From OCS116 sp051531935 (GTDB taxonomy: Bacteria; Pseudomonadota; Alphaproteobacteria; Rhizobiales; OSC116): a stretch of 64,000 nucleotides of DNA. Location of the stretch: assembly GCA_051531935.1 (NCBI GenBank), contig JAOPTR010000014.1, forward strand, positions 38,333-102,332, in the 5' to 3' direction. Each line of letters starts with the position of its first letter. Within the stretch, counting starts at the first letter, position 1. Position numbers and translations under genes: made by a program. The notes beneath the pieces were generated by a model. That model made no database searches, was not told where the DNA came from, and saw nothing but the letters and a program-made list of their open reading frames with translations. Below are positions 8,897-17,148 of this stretch, piece by piece.

Positions 8897-9990
8897 TGCA
8901 ATCTCTCCGTTTTCAGGAAGGATTTTTGGCGTTTAAACATGCCCTTACGATAGAATGGGAACAATTCCAGCCAGGTTCGAATTTTAAGCCATCGGCCATA
9001 CATGCCTGCAGGCTCAAACAAGATAAACGCGATGAGGATTATGCCGAAAACACCAAATTCTAAACCAGGTATAGCAACGGCAGACCCGCCGATCAAATCG
9101 CCAACATAGCCTTTGGAAATGGATAGGAATTGCGGTAAAAAACCAACCACAATGGCGCCAAAAAATGCACCATGAATAGAGCCAAGGCCACCAATTACAA
9201 TCATCATTAGCAATTGCACTGATATGACAACTGAGAATGTTTCATTGTTGAAAATACCTGAAAACATGCCCATTAGTGCACCTGCAAGGCCTGTAACCCC
9301 GCATGATAGAGCAAATGAAATCATCTTGGTTCTAGCTATGTTTACACCCATAGCTTGTGCCGAAACTTCGCTATCGCGAACCGCAACAAATGAACGACCA
9401 ATAGGTGACCGTAAAACATTTGCATAACCAAGCGTAATGATAATAGCCACAATCAGCGTTACATAATAAAACGCAACGGGTGTTCCCCATCTATCAATTT
9501 GCATCCAATATAGGTTTAGCGGGTCAGAAAACATACCTGACACACCACCACTCCATGGTTCTGTAAGCACAATAATATCATCTATCAAAATAGACATTGC
9601 CATGGTGGCAATGGCAAGGTAAATGCCACGTAACCGCAGCGCGGGTATGGCAACAAGCATGCCCAAAAACCCTGTTATTATACCTGCAAGCGGAAACGCA
9701 ATGATGAATGTAAGCCCATATTGAACTAGTATATGATAGGCATAACAGCCCATTGCCAAAAATGCAGCATGGCCTAAACTCGCCTGCCCTGTATGGCCTG
9801 TAAGCAGCATCAGGCCTAAACCCGCAATTGCCCAAATGAGAACATTGGTCATCTCGCCTAAATAGAAATCACCTACAATATATGGCAAAACAAATGCCAC
9901 AAATATTAAGGCCGCATAAAGAAACAATGTCCACCGATCTTCAAAAAGTCGAATGTCTTGCTCGTAGCTCGTTTTAAAATGCACACGCAT
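8893..9990 (-). CDS. livM: Liv-type ABC transporter permease
   Basis: A 365-residue membrane protein with about ten hydrophobic segments. The family loop between the central helices is visible: GHTGQASLGHAAFLAMG near residue 65 and the cytoplasmic coupling segment SPIGRSFVAVRDSEVSAQAMGV with its LARTK-like follow-up. It forms the inner-membrane channel with LivH. The C-terminal tail after the last helix is basic and about 35 residues long. It lies three bases downstream of livH. Confidence 0.9.
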   Translation of the reverse strand: MRVHFKTSYEQDIRLFEDRWTLFLYAALIFVAFVLPYIVGDFYLGEMTNVLIWAIAGLGLMLLTGHTGQASLGHAAFLAMGCYAYHILVQYGLTFIIAFPLAGIITGFLGMLVAIPALRLRGIYLAIATMAMSILIDDIIVLTEPWSGGVSGMFSDPLNLYWMQIDRWGTPVAFYYVTLIVAIIITLGYANVLRSPIGRSFVAVRDSEVSAQAMGVNIARTKMISFALSCGVTGLAGALMGMFSGIFNNETFSVVISVQLLMMIVIGGLGSIHGAFFGAIVVGFLPQFLSISKGYVGDLIGGSAVAIPGLEFGVFGIILIAFILFEPAGMYGRWLKIRTWLELFPFYRKGMFKRQKSFLKTERLQ

Positions 9991-9993
9991 AGC

Positions 9994-10869
9994 TTAGACC
10001 TTTTTGTTACGAAGTTGAGAGAATAAACCTGATGGTCTAAAGATAAGCACCAATAACAGCAACGCATAGGGAGCTATTTGGCTATACCCAGCGGGCATAT
10101 AACGTGATGCGAATGGTTCGATTATACCAATAACCAAACCGCCCACAAGTGCACCTGGCAAGCTGCCAAACCCGCCAATAACAGCGGCGGCAAATGCTTT
10201 AATACCAATAAGCCCTGTTGTGGGGTCGACCGAGCCTTTGGTTGCAAATAATATACCTGCAATGCCCGCTACCACGCCACTAAGCGCCCAAATAAAACCT
10301 TGAACCCGCTTTACGGGAATGCCCATATAATATGCGGCCAATTGGTTTTGGGACGCAGCCTGCATGGCAAGACCAAGTTTGGTTTTTTGAAAAAACGTAA
10401 ATAAGCCAATGGTCAATAACACTGTGACCACAATCACCGCTACATCTTCCATACCTAAATTGATACCCATTAAACTCAGCTCTTTACCAGCAAGCGGGTT
10501 TTCGAGTGATTGCGGGCTATGCCCCCAAATAATCCCTGCGACAAACCGCAAAACAAAACCAAGGGCGATGGTAAGAATGATAATGGCAGTTTGACTTTCG
10601 CCAGCCACACGGCGCAGGAGTAATTTATCGACAATATAACCGAGAAAGCCCATAACCACCATGCAAAGCACAATCGCAACGCCAAACGGCAAGCCTAAAT
10701 AATCGGTATTACCAAACCCAATCATCACAAAGGCACCTAACATCATAAAATCGCCCTGCGCGAAATTAACCGCCTCAGTCGCTTTATAAATCATCACAAA
10801 ACCAAGTGCGATAAGGCCATATACACAGCCGTTCGCAACCCCGCTTACAAGAAGCTGAAGAATATCCAA
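9994..10869 (-). CDS. livH: Liv-type ABC transporter permease
   Basis: A 291-residue polytopic protein and first gene of the transport operon. It has the LivH landmarks NGCVYGLIALGFVMIYK near the N-terminus, NFAQGDFMMLGA, and IGIKAFAAAVIGGFGSLPGA in the coupling region. The start codon is TTG, supported by an excellent AGGAGG five bases upstream; the next ATG is well inside the protein. The promoter and an overlapping operator lie about 90-125 bases upstream. Confidence 0.9.
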   Translation of the reverse strand: MDILQLLVSGVANGCVYGLIALGFVMIYKATEAVNFAQGDFMMLGAFVMIGFGNTDYLGLPFGVAIVLCMVVMGFLGYIVDKLLLRRVAGESQTAIIILTIALGFVLRFVAGIIWGHSPQSLENPLAGKELSLMGINLGMEDVAVIVVTVLLTIGLFTFFQKTKLGLAMQAASQNQLAAYYMGIPVKRVQGFIWALSGVVAGIAGILFATKGSVDPTTGLIGIKAFAAAVIGGFGSLPGALVGGLVIGIIEPFASRYMPAGYSQIAPYALLLLVLIFRPSGLFSQLRNKKV

Positions 10870-10961
10870 ATTTCCCTCCTATTTCGGGCGCACCCGAAAA
10901 GTTCCACCGCTTTTAGCGATGATATGGTTTGATCAATCTTAATGCCAATTCAAACCTTTTA

Positions 10962-10981
10962 AACATACTAGCTAGTATGTT
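10962..10981. promoter_or_regulatory. Perfect 20-bp palindromic operator before livH
   Basis: AACATACTAGCTAGTATGTT is its own reverse complement. It carries the same CATACT-N4-AGTATG core seen at two other promoters of this island. It covers the -10 element and part of the spacer of the livH promoter, so a bound repressor would block polymerase. The TetR protein encoded at 28816-29424 is the likely binder (inference). Confidence 0.75.
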
Positions 10982-10994
10982 ATCTCTTTGTCAA
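10965..10994 (-). promoter_or_regulatory. Promoter of the liv-acyl-CoA synthetase operon
   Basis: On the minus strand TTGACA (10989-10994) is followed after 18 bases by TAGTAT (10965-10970). The -10 element sits inside the palindromic operator. A leader of roughly 90 bases separates it from the livH start. Confidence 0.6.
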
Positions 10995-11025
10995 TTGATA
11001 AAACATCTGTATTTAGTGTAATTTA

Positions 11026-11910
11026 TCACTTTAAAAACCCATCAATTTCTATTGCCACTTGTTCGGGGTTCTGATGATGTAACCAATGGTCTAACCCTTC
11101 AAGCTCTACAACCCTCACATCATCCGCCAATTCATAAATACCATCTCGGCAGCTTGACAAAAGTGCAGTGTCATTTTGCCCCCAAACCACCAAATGCGGC
11201 ATGCTAACGCGCATTTGTGTCGGATCAATTGGAATTGTAACTTGCGTTTCCAAGGCCACGCTCATTTTTGGTACTTTAATGGGGCTAGCTCTGTACCAGT
11301 TGACCATGGTTTTAAGGCAATTTTCTCTTGCCCATTCAGTGGTATAATCTTGTCTTTTCTGATCATTAAACCAATCGCTATCCATATTTTGGCAAAGCAG
11401 ATTAATAAGTTTTTCAAACCCATTCTTTGCCAGCTCCTCATCACTACCTTCACGTTTTAACCAAATTATATATTGGCTAGCAAGTGTTTGCGCCCCACCT
11501 TTTGCCAATTCATTCTGAAAAGGAATTGGATGAACGCCGTTTAAAATAATGAGTTTAGAGATTAAATCTGGTGCCATAGCTGCCACAAAATAAGCAACAG
11601 CAGCGCCCCAATCATGACCTAATAAATATACGGGTTCATCGGCAGAATAATGTTTCATCAGATCCATCATATCTTGAGCCAATTGCGACATGCGATAACT
11701 CTCGACATCTAGCGGCTTACTGCTTTGCCCAAAACCTCTTTGGTCAGGCGCAATGCAATAATATTTATCGCTCAAATGGCTAGCTAACTCGGCCCACGCC
11801 CCACCATATTCTGGAAAACCGTGCAACAAAACAAGCTTTGGCTTGCTTTCATCACCCCACAAGCGCACAAAAATTTCTTGTCCATTTACGTTTATAAATT
11901 CTGTTTTCAT
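11026..11910 (-). CDS. Alpha/beta hydrolase of the epoxide hydrolase type
   Basis: A 294-residue protein with the epoxide hydrolase layout. The oxyanion motif HGFPE is at 30-34, the nucleophile is Asp100 in GHDWG (98-102), a lid domain carries NWYRA with a candidate epoxide-activating tyrosine, and the catalytic acid and base appear in VVWGQNDTALL and GLDHWLHHQ. An aspartate nucleophile excludes ordinary lipase or esterase action; epoxide hydrolase or haloacid/haloalkane dehalogenase remain. It is the last gene of the five-gene run that starts with the MDR oxidoreductase, four bases after the SDR stop. A role in removing epoxides formed from the island's substrate is inferred. Confidence 0.82.
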   Translation of the reverse strand: MKTEFINVNGQEIFVRLWGDESKPKLVLLHGFPEYGGAWAELASHLSDKYYCIAPDQRGFGQSSKPLDVESYRMSQLAQDMMDLMKHYSADEPVYLLGHDWGAAVAYFVAAMAPDLISKLIILNGVHPIPFQNELAKGGAQTLASQYIIWLKREGSDEELAKNGFEKLINLLCQNMDSDWFNDQKRQDYTTEWARENCLKTMVNWYRASPIKVPKMSVALETQVTIPIDPTQMRVSMPHLVVWGQNDTALLSSCRDGIYELADDVRVVELEGLDHWLHHQNPEQVAIEIDGFLK

Positions 11911-11914
11911 AGGA

Positions 11915-12700
11915 TCAATATTTCATATCTGGCAAATTTAAAGATGCGGTGTTGCCACCATCAACTGCCAAAGCTTGGCCTGTCATGTAACTCGCATCAT
12001 CACTGGCTAAAAACGCCACAACCGCAGCAATCTCCGAAGCATGGCCAAAGCGCCTTAGCTCACATCTTGAACCTAATTTATGTTCCACACCCTTATCGCG
12101 TGCATAATCAAAGGCTCTTTTTGTCATGTTAGATTCGACAAGGCCAGGGCAAATTGCATTCACCCGAACGCCATGCCCACCAAAATCGCAAGCTGCAGTT
12201 TTGGTCATATTAATCACCGCTGCTTTGGAGGCTGAATAAGCGTTACCGCCCGCCCCTGCACGAATGCCCGCAACCGATGCTGTGTTTACAATGGCGCCGC
12301 TTTTGGCTTTTATCATATGTGGAGCAACCGCATCCATAAACATCATCGCGCCATAGACATTAACCTCCATTACACGCTTCCAATTATCTAGGCTTTGCGC
12401 ACCCATTGGTTTAGCTTCACACACCATACCCGCATTGTTAAACAAAATATCAATTTGTCCAAAAGTTTTAAAAGCATGTTCAATACAATTGTTAACGGCC
12501 GACTGCTCGGCAATGTCTACAGTGTACAACTCTACCTTTGTAGATTTTGGCAACTCTGCCAAGGTAGCGTTCAGTCCTTCTTCATTCAGATCAACCAGTG
12601 CTAAACTCGCACCTTCCTCGGCCAAGCGGATGGCCGTGGCGCGGCCAATAGCCCCGCCTGCCCCTGTTATCACTGCAACTTTACCTACAAATCTTTGCAT
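11915..12700 (-). CDS. Short-chain dehydrogenase/reductase
   Basis: The 261-residue classical SDR has TGAGGAIG at 12-19, NNAG at 88-91 and the catalytic Ser142, Tyr155 and Lys159. Asp36 at the end of strand 2 (ALVDL) favours NAD(H). I chose the ATG at 12700, which has AAAGG upstream and begins MQRFVGKVAVITG; a longer frame would overlap the previous gene by 29 bases. It ends VDGGNTASLNLPDMKY. By context it may oxidise a hydroxyacyl-CoA or hydroxy acid in the island's pathway; the substrate is not defined. Confidence 0.88.
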   Translation of the reverse strand: MQRFVGKVAVITGAGGAIGRATAIRLAEEGASLALVDLNEEGLNATLAELPKSTKVELYTVDIAEQSAVNNCIEHAFKTFGQIDILFNNAGMVCEAKPMGAQSLDNWKRVMEVNVYGAMMFMDAVAPHMIKAKSGAIVNTASVAGIRAGAGGNAYSASKAAVINMTKTAACDFGGHGVRVNAICPGLVESNMTKRAFDYARDKGVEHKLGSRCELRRFGHASEIAAVVAFLASDDASYMTGQALAVDGGNTASLNLPDMKY

Positions 12701-12710
12701 ATCATCGCCT

Positions 12711-13466
12711 TTATATTGTTTCGCCGCCATCAGCCACAATCACCTGACCCGTTACATAAGATGAAGCCTTCGCTGCTAAGAAATGCGCAACACCAGCAAT
12801 CTCATCGGGCATACCTATGCGTCCCAATGGTGTGCCTTTTTCTTGCATTTTCATGATTTTTGGGTTTTCCCATAAAGCACGGGCAAATTCTGTTTTCACT
12901 AGACCTGGGGCAATGGCGTTAACACGTATATTCTGTTTGCCATATTCATGGGCTAAATTACGTGCCAGTTGAGCCTCGGCAGCTTTAGACATGCCATAAG
13001 CACCAATGATGGTATTGCCTTTTAAGGCTGTGATTGATGAGAGTAAAATAATAGACCCGCCACCATTTTCAATCATCACAGGTGCAACCAAATTACTTAG
13101 CCAAATAGTGCTTTGCACGTTCACACACATGACTTTTTCAAACGCCCAATCTTCTAACGTCGACATGGGGCCATATGAAGGGTTGGTGGCGGCATTACAA
13201 ACCAATATATCTACCTTGCCCCACTCTTTCATGGTTTCATCAAATAAATGTTGAATTTGCTCTTTATCACCTACATTGCACGAAACCGCTATGGCGTGTT
13301 GGCCTTTATCACGGATCGCCTGAGCGATAGGCTCACATGCATCAATGTGGCGGCTAGAAATTACAACTTTAGCGCCTGCACTTGCATATTGCTCGGCAAT
13401 CGCTTGGCCAATACCGCGCGAAGAACCTGTAATAATTGCCACTTTACCTGTTAAATCAAACATCAT
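12711..13466 (-). CDS. Short-chain dehydrogenase/reductase
   Basis: A 251-residue classical SDR with TGSSRGIG at 13-20, a CNAAT variant of the NNAG motif near 90, and catalytic Ser144, Tyr157 and Lys161. Arg39 after strand 2 (ISSRH) suggests NADP(H) preference, in contrast to the Asp in the neighbouring SDR. The two SDRs lie ten bases apart. This subgroup (SSRGIGQAIAEQYASAGAKVV) often occurs in acyl-CoA catabolic clusters. An NADP/NAD pair could act on different steps. Confidence 0.88.
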   Translation of the reverse strand: MMFDLTGKVAIITGSSRGIGQAIAEQYASAGAKVVISSRHIDACEPIAQAIRDKGQHAIAVSCNVGDKEQIQHLFDETMKEWGKVDILVCNAATNPSYGPMSTLEDWAFEKVMCVNVQSTIWLSNLVAPVMIENGGGSIILLSSITALKGNTIIGAYGMSKAAEAQLARNLAHEYGKQNIRVNAIAPGLVKTEFARALWENPKIMKMQEKGTPLGRIGMPDEIAGVAHFLAAKASSYVTGQVIVADGGETI

Positions 13467-13478
13467 AATATCCCTTTA

Positions 13479-13946
13479 TTAAATTTTATTTTTCTCTGAA
13501 CGCCAATCGGCAACTAAAGGCACTCCATCTGGTGAATGGCTGCCTTTACCCCATTTATACGTACCTGTGGCTGTTGCTACTATGCTGCCATCTTCATTTT
13601 TAATGGTTCCGCTGCTGGTGAACAAAGATCGGCCACCCGAAACTTGATGCCCCTCTAGCCAAATGACTTTACCTGTGGTGCGGCCAATAAAATTTGTGGT
13701 CAATGACACAGTAACCATGGTGCGGATGTTACCATCAACATGGCAATAATTGCCGCATAAGCCGCATATCATGTCTAATGCAGAAGCGATAACCCCACCG
13801 TGCAAAATGCCGATTGGGTTTAAATGCCGTTCGGTTAATTCTATTCTGGCTTTGGCATATTCTAACGACCATTCGGTAATATCAATGCCAACCAATGCGC
13901 TAAAGCCATCGCTGAATACATGGTTTATTTCATCTAATTTATTCAT
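13479..13946 (-). CDS. PaaI-type hotdog thioesterase
   Basis: A 155-residue single hotdog protein. The motif LHGGVIASALDMICG places HGG at 49-51 and the likely catalytic Asp58. PaaI-type enzymes hydrolyse acyl-CoA thioesters that would otherwise trap CoA. Its start overlaps the stop of the upstream MDR gene by four bases. It differs from the stand-alone thioesterase at 3702-4130 in using an aspartate where that one has a glutamate. A salvage role for dead-end CoA esters in this pathway is inferred. Confidence 0.85.
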   Translation of the reverse strand: MNKLDEINHVFSDGFSALVGIDITEWSLEYAKARIELTERHLNPIGILHGGVIASALDMICGLCGNYCHVDGNIRTMVTVSLTTNFIGRTTGKVIWLEGHQVSGGRSLFTSSGTIKNEDGSIVATATGTYKWGKGSHSPDGVPLVADWRSEKNKI

Positions 13947-14929
13947 TTGGTTTGGCCTGTTGTTAAAACGATTTTACCAACTGCGCGCCGTTCTTTAAGG
14001 TCATTAAGCGCCAGTGCCGCATCCTCAAGCGCATATGCTTTGCTGATATGCGGGTTTAACTTGCCTTCGGCATACCATTTGAACATTTGTTCAAAATTTT
14101 CATTATCAAGCGCTAGCTCCTTACCCCTAAACGCGCCCCAAAACACCCCAACAACCGAACAGCCTTTTAACAGCATGAGATTTACGGCCACCTTTGGAAT
14201 ATCGCCAGATGCAAAGCCAACCACCAATACACGGCCTCGCCATGCGGTCGAGCGTAAGGCTTGCTCGAACATATCGCCGCCCACAGGGTCATAAACCACA
14301 TCAACACCTTTGCCATTGGTTAGTGCTTTAATCGCGTCCCTTAGGGGTGTTTCGGTATAATTTATCAGCTCATCTGCGCCTGCGGCTTTAGCTGCCGCTA
14401 GCTTTTCATCACTAGATGCCGCGGCAATCACTTTGGCTCCCATTAATTTACCAAGTTCAACCGCTGCCAGACCAACCCCGCCACCAGCACCTAGCACAAG
14501 CAGGGTTTCACCCGCCTTTAGCTGAGCGCGTTGTTTTAATGCGTGCATGCTTGTGCCGTATGTCATGGCAAAACCTGCAGCTATATGGCCATCCATACCT
14601 TGTGGGCGTGGTAATAATTTCTCTACCTCGATTACCATTTGCTCGGCATATCCGCCAAATGGTGCCATCGCAATAACTGATTCGCCAATTCTATCTGCCG
14701 AAACGCCTTCACCGACTGCATCTATAACGCCTGCCACTTCACCACCTGGTGAAAACGGCAATTCAGGTTTAAACTGGTATTTACCCTCTATAATAAGAGT
14801 GTCTGGGAAGTTGCAGCCACACGCTTCGATAGCGATACGCACCTGCCCTGCTGATGGGGTTAGGTCATCAACTTCTTGTAATGATAATTTCTCTGCTGGC
14901 CCGACTTCGGTGCATAAAACAGCTTTCAT
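13943..14929 (-). CDS. Zinc-free medium-chain oxidoreductase (quinone oxidoreductase family)
   Basis: The 328-residue protein has the MDR fold with an N-terminal GroES-like domain (EACGCNFPDTLIIEGKYQ) and a Rossmann domain with LVLGAGGGVGLAAVELGK. Catalytic zinc ligands are absent, as in the NADPH:quinone or acrylyl/enoyl-CoA reductase branch. It is the first gene of the five-gene run ending with the epoxide-hydrolase-like protein and is divergent from the FadJ-like gene. Reduction of a conjugated acyl-CoA is plausible. The enzyme at 22952-24004 is a second, distant member. Confidence 0.87.
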   Translation of the reverse strand: MKAVLCTEVGPAEKLSLQEVDDLTPSAGQVRIAIEACGCNFPDTLIIEGKYQFKPELPFSPGGEVAGVIDAVGEGVSADRIGESVIAMAPFGGYAEQMVIEVEKLLPRPQGMDGHIAAGFAMTYGTSMHALKQRAQLKAGETLLVLGAGGGVGLAAVELGKLMGAKVIAAASSDEKLAAAKAAGADELINYTETPLRDAIKALTNGKGVDVVYDPVGGDMFEQALRSTAWRGRVLVVGFASGDIPKVAVNLMLLKGCSVVGVFWGAFRGKELALDNENFEQMFKWYAEGKLNPHISKAYALEDAALALNDLKERRAVGKIVLTTGQTK

Positions 14930-14957
14930 AATTCATTCTCCCTCAAAAATTAAAATC

Positions 14958-14986
14958 ATTAAACATGACGGTTGACGAGTTGTCAA
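14958..14986 (-). promoter_or_regulatory. Promoter of the MDR-thioesterase-SDR operon
   Basis: The minus strand has a consensus TTGACA (14981-14986), a 17-base spacer and TTTAAT (14958-14963), about 30 bases before the ATG. The shared operator begins eight bases upstream of the -35 element. Confidence 0.65.
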
Positions 14987-15000
14987 TAAAACAACATACT
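14972..15000 (+). promoter_or_regulatory. Promoter of the FadJ-like operon
   Basis: TTGACG (14972-14977) and CATACT (14995-15000) are 17 bases apart. The -10 element is the left half of the CATACT-N4-AGTATG operator. It faces and overlaps the minus-strand promoter. A TTGTCA/TAGTAT alternative a few bases on would also overlap the operator. Confidence 0.5.
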
Positions 15001-15011
15001 AAGTAGTATGT
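14994..15011. promoter_or_regulatory. CATACT-N4-AGTATG operator between divergent catabolic operons
   Basis: ACATACTAAGTAGTATGT has 7-bp perfect arms around AAGT. It matches the operators before livH and before the MaoC gene. Its place over the plus-strand -10 and just behind the minus-strand -35 allows one repressor to control both operons. Confidence 0.75.
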
Positions 15012-15033
15012 ATTAAATTCTAAGGGCGAACCT

Positions 15034-17136
15034 ATGACAAAACCTGTAACACTAACTGTTGAAAATAATATTGGCATCATTACCATCGACAACCCACCGA
15101 TTAACGCTTTGGGCATAGATGTACGCACTGGCTTGATTGACGCAATAGATAAAGCCGACGCAAATGATGACGTAAAGGCAGTGATTATAAATGCCAACGG
15201 CCGTACATTTCCTGCAGGAGCTGACATAAGAGAATTTGGCAAAAAGCCAGTAGAACCGCACTTAGTTGCCACATGTAGCCATATAGAGAATTGCAGCAAG
15301 CCTGTTATTGCGGCATTACATGGCACAGTATTAGGCGGTGGGTTTGAAATTGCACTCAGCACACATTTTCGCATTGCCTTGGCAAAAACAAAATTTGGCT
15401 TGCCAGAAGTTGGGCTTGGAATTTTACCAGGTGCCAGTGGAACACAGCGTGTACCGCGCATTACAGGTGCCGCACCTGCATTGGATATGATGCTATCGGG
15501 CATACCATTCCCTGCGAAAAAAGCATTAAAACTGGGGCTTATTGACCAGATTACTGAAAATACTGATATTTTAGAGGCCGCAAAAAGCTTCGCTCAAGAC
15601 ATTATTAGCAATGGCACACCAATTGTAAGGCTTAAAGACCGCAAAGATGGTTTTGAAAACCCCGAACAATATGCAGCAGAAATTGCTGGCACACGCGCTA
15701 TGTTAGATAAAAAGGGCGGCATATTTGCCCATTACGCCATTGTAGATTGCGTTGAAGCTGCGAAAGACTTGCCATTTGAAGAAGGTTTAATTTACGAAAG
15801 AGACAAAATTTTTGCCTGCATGAAAACCGATGAACATGCCGCCCTTGTGCATGTATTCTTTGCCGAACGCAAAAGCCCTAAACCACCAGAAGCTGCAAAA
15901 GCCAAACCTAAAGACATAAACTTACTCGGTGTTGTTGGTGGCGGCACAATGGGTGCTGGCATTGCTGTTGCCGCGCTAAATGCAGGGCTAAATGTAACTA
16001 TGATTGAGCGTGATGACGACAGCATTAAGCGCGGCATTCATAATGTTGAAAAAGTATTTTTGCGTAATATTGAAAAAGGCCGCATGAACGAGCAGCAAAT
16101 GGCGGCCGTGATGGCACGCTTCACCCCATCAACCGATTATAATGACCTTTCAGAAGTTGAAATGGTGATTGAAGCCGTGTTTGAACAAATGGATGTAAAA
16201 AAAGCTGTATTTGCCGAGCTAGATAAAGTGATTAAACAAGGTGCCGTGATCGCCAGTAATACATCTTACCTTGATGTAAATGAGATCGCAGCCACAATTT
16301 CGCGCCCAGAAAGTGTGATTGGGCTACATTTCTTCTCACCTGCTAACATTATGAAGCTACTCGAAATAGTAATTCCAGATGAGGTTTCTGATGAAGCCGT
16401 ATCTACAAGTTTTGCCTTTGCTAAAAAACTTGGCAAAGTGGCGGTACGTGCGGGTGTTTGTGATGGTTTTATTGGCAACCGAATTTTGGGTAAATATGCG
16501 CAAGCATCAACAAATATGATGGAAGATGGTGCATCGCCTTACGCGATTGACAAAGCCATTCGTAAATTTGGTTACCCAATTGGTGTGTATCAAATGAGTG
16601 ATTTAGCAGGTGGTGACATTGGTTGGCACACCCGCAAGCGCCTTGCCGAAACAAGAGACAATGCCGAACGTTATGTTCATATTGACGATAGAATTTGTGA
16701 AAATGGTTGGTTTGGACAGAAGACGGGACGCGGTTATTATATATATGAAAACGGCTCAAGAATTGGCACAGAAGACCCTGAAATTTTAGCCATAATTGAC
16801 AAAGAACGCAAGATTGCGGGCATAACACCGCGTGATTTTTCTGACGAAGAAATTATGGAAACCTATATGGCTGCAATGGTCAATGAAGGTGCCAATGTTT
16901 TAAATGAAGGTATTTCGTTAAGACCTTCTGATATAGACGTAACTTTCATTTATGGATACGGATTTCCACGCCATAAAGGTGGCCCAATGCAATATGCAGA
17001 CACCATTGGATTGGATAAAATACTAGCGACTGTTGAACGGTTATCCAAACAAGATCCACATTTTTGGGTGGCATCGCCATTGCTTAAGAAACTAGTGGCC
17101 GAAGGTAAAAACTTTGCCAGCTTAAATAACGTTTAA
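15034..17136 (+). CDS. Bifunctional enoyl-CoA hydratase / 3-hydroxyacyl-CoA dehydrogenase (FadJ/FadB type)
   Basis: A 700-residue fusion. Residues 1-280 are a crotonase domain with GGGFEIAL and FGLPEVGLGILPG, which supply both catalytic glutamates (Glu105, Glu125). Residues 297-700 are the dehydrogenase with GGGTMG at 302-307, SNTSYL, catalytic His432 in GLHFFSP and Glu445, plus two C-terminal helical domains (DGFIGNRIL; YGYGFPRHKGGPM). It hydrates trans-2-enoyl-CoA and oxidises the 3-hydroxy product with NAD. It follows AAGGG by seven bases and starts the two-gene operon with the next crotonase-family gene. Confidence 0.93.
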   Translation: MTKPVTLTVENNIGIITIDNPPINALGIDVRTGLIDAIDKADANDDVKAVIINANGRTFPAGADIREFGKKPVEPHLVATCSHIENCSKPVIAALHGTVLGGGFEIALSTHFRIALAKTKFGLPEVGLGILPGASGTQRVPRITGAAPALDMMLSGIPFPAKKALKLGLIDQITENTDILEAAKSFAQDIISNGTPIVRLKDRKDGFENPEQYAAEIAGTRAMLDKKGGIFAHYAIVDCVEAAKDLPFEEGLIYERDKIFACMKTDEHAALVHVFFAERKSPKPPEAAKAKPKDINLLGVVGGGTMGAGIAVAALNAGLNVTMIERDDDSIKRGIHNVEKVFLRNIEKGRMNEQQMAAVMARFTPSTDYNDLSEVEMVIEAVFEQMDVKKAVFAELDKVIKQGAVIASNTSYLDVNEIAATISRPESVIGLHFFSPANIMKLLEIVIPDEVSDEAVSTSFAFAKKLGKVAVRAGVCDGFIGNRILGKYAQASTNMMEDGASPYAIDKAIRKFGYPIGVYQMSDLAGGDIGWHTRKRLAETRDNAERYVHIDDRICENGWFGQKTGRGYYIYENGSRIGTEDPEILAIIDKERKIAGITPRDFSDEEIMETYMAAMVNEGANVLNEGISLRPSDIDVTFIYGYGFPRHKGGPMQYADTIGLDKILATVERLSKQDPHFWVASPLLKKLVAEGKNFASLNNV

Positions 17137-17148
17137 ACAGGATATAGT

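Noticed and set aside
12701..12739. Thirteen-residue N-terminal extension of the first SDR
   Set aside because: It overlaps the end of the upstream SDR and precedes the natural MQRFVGKVAVITG start with its own AAAGG.
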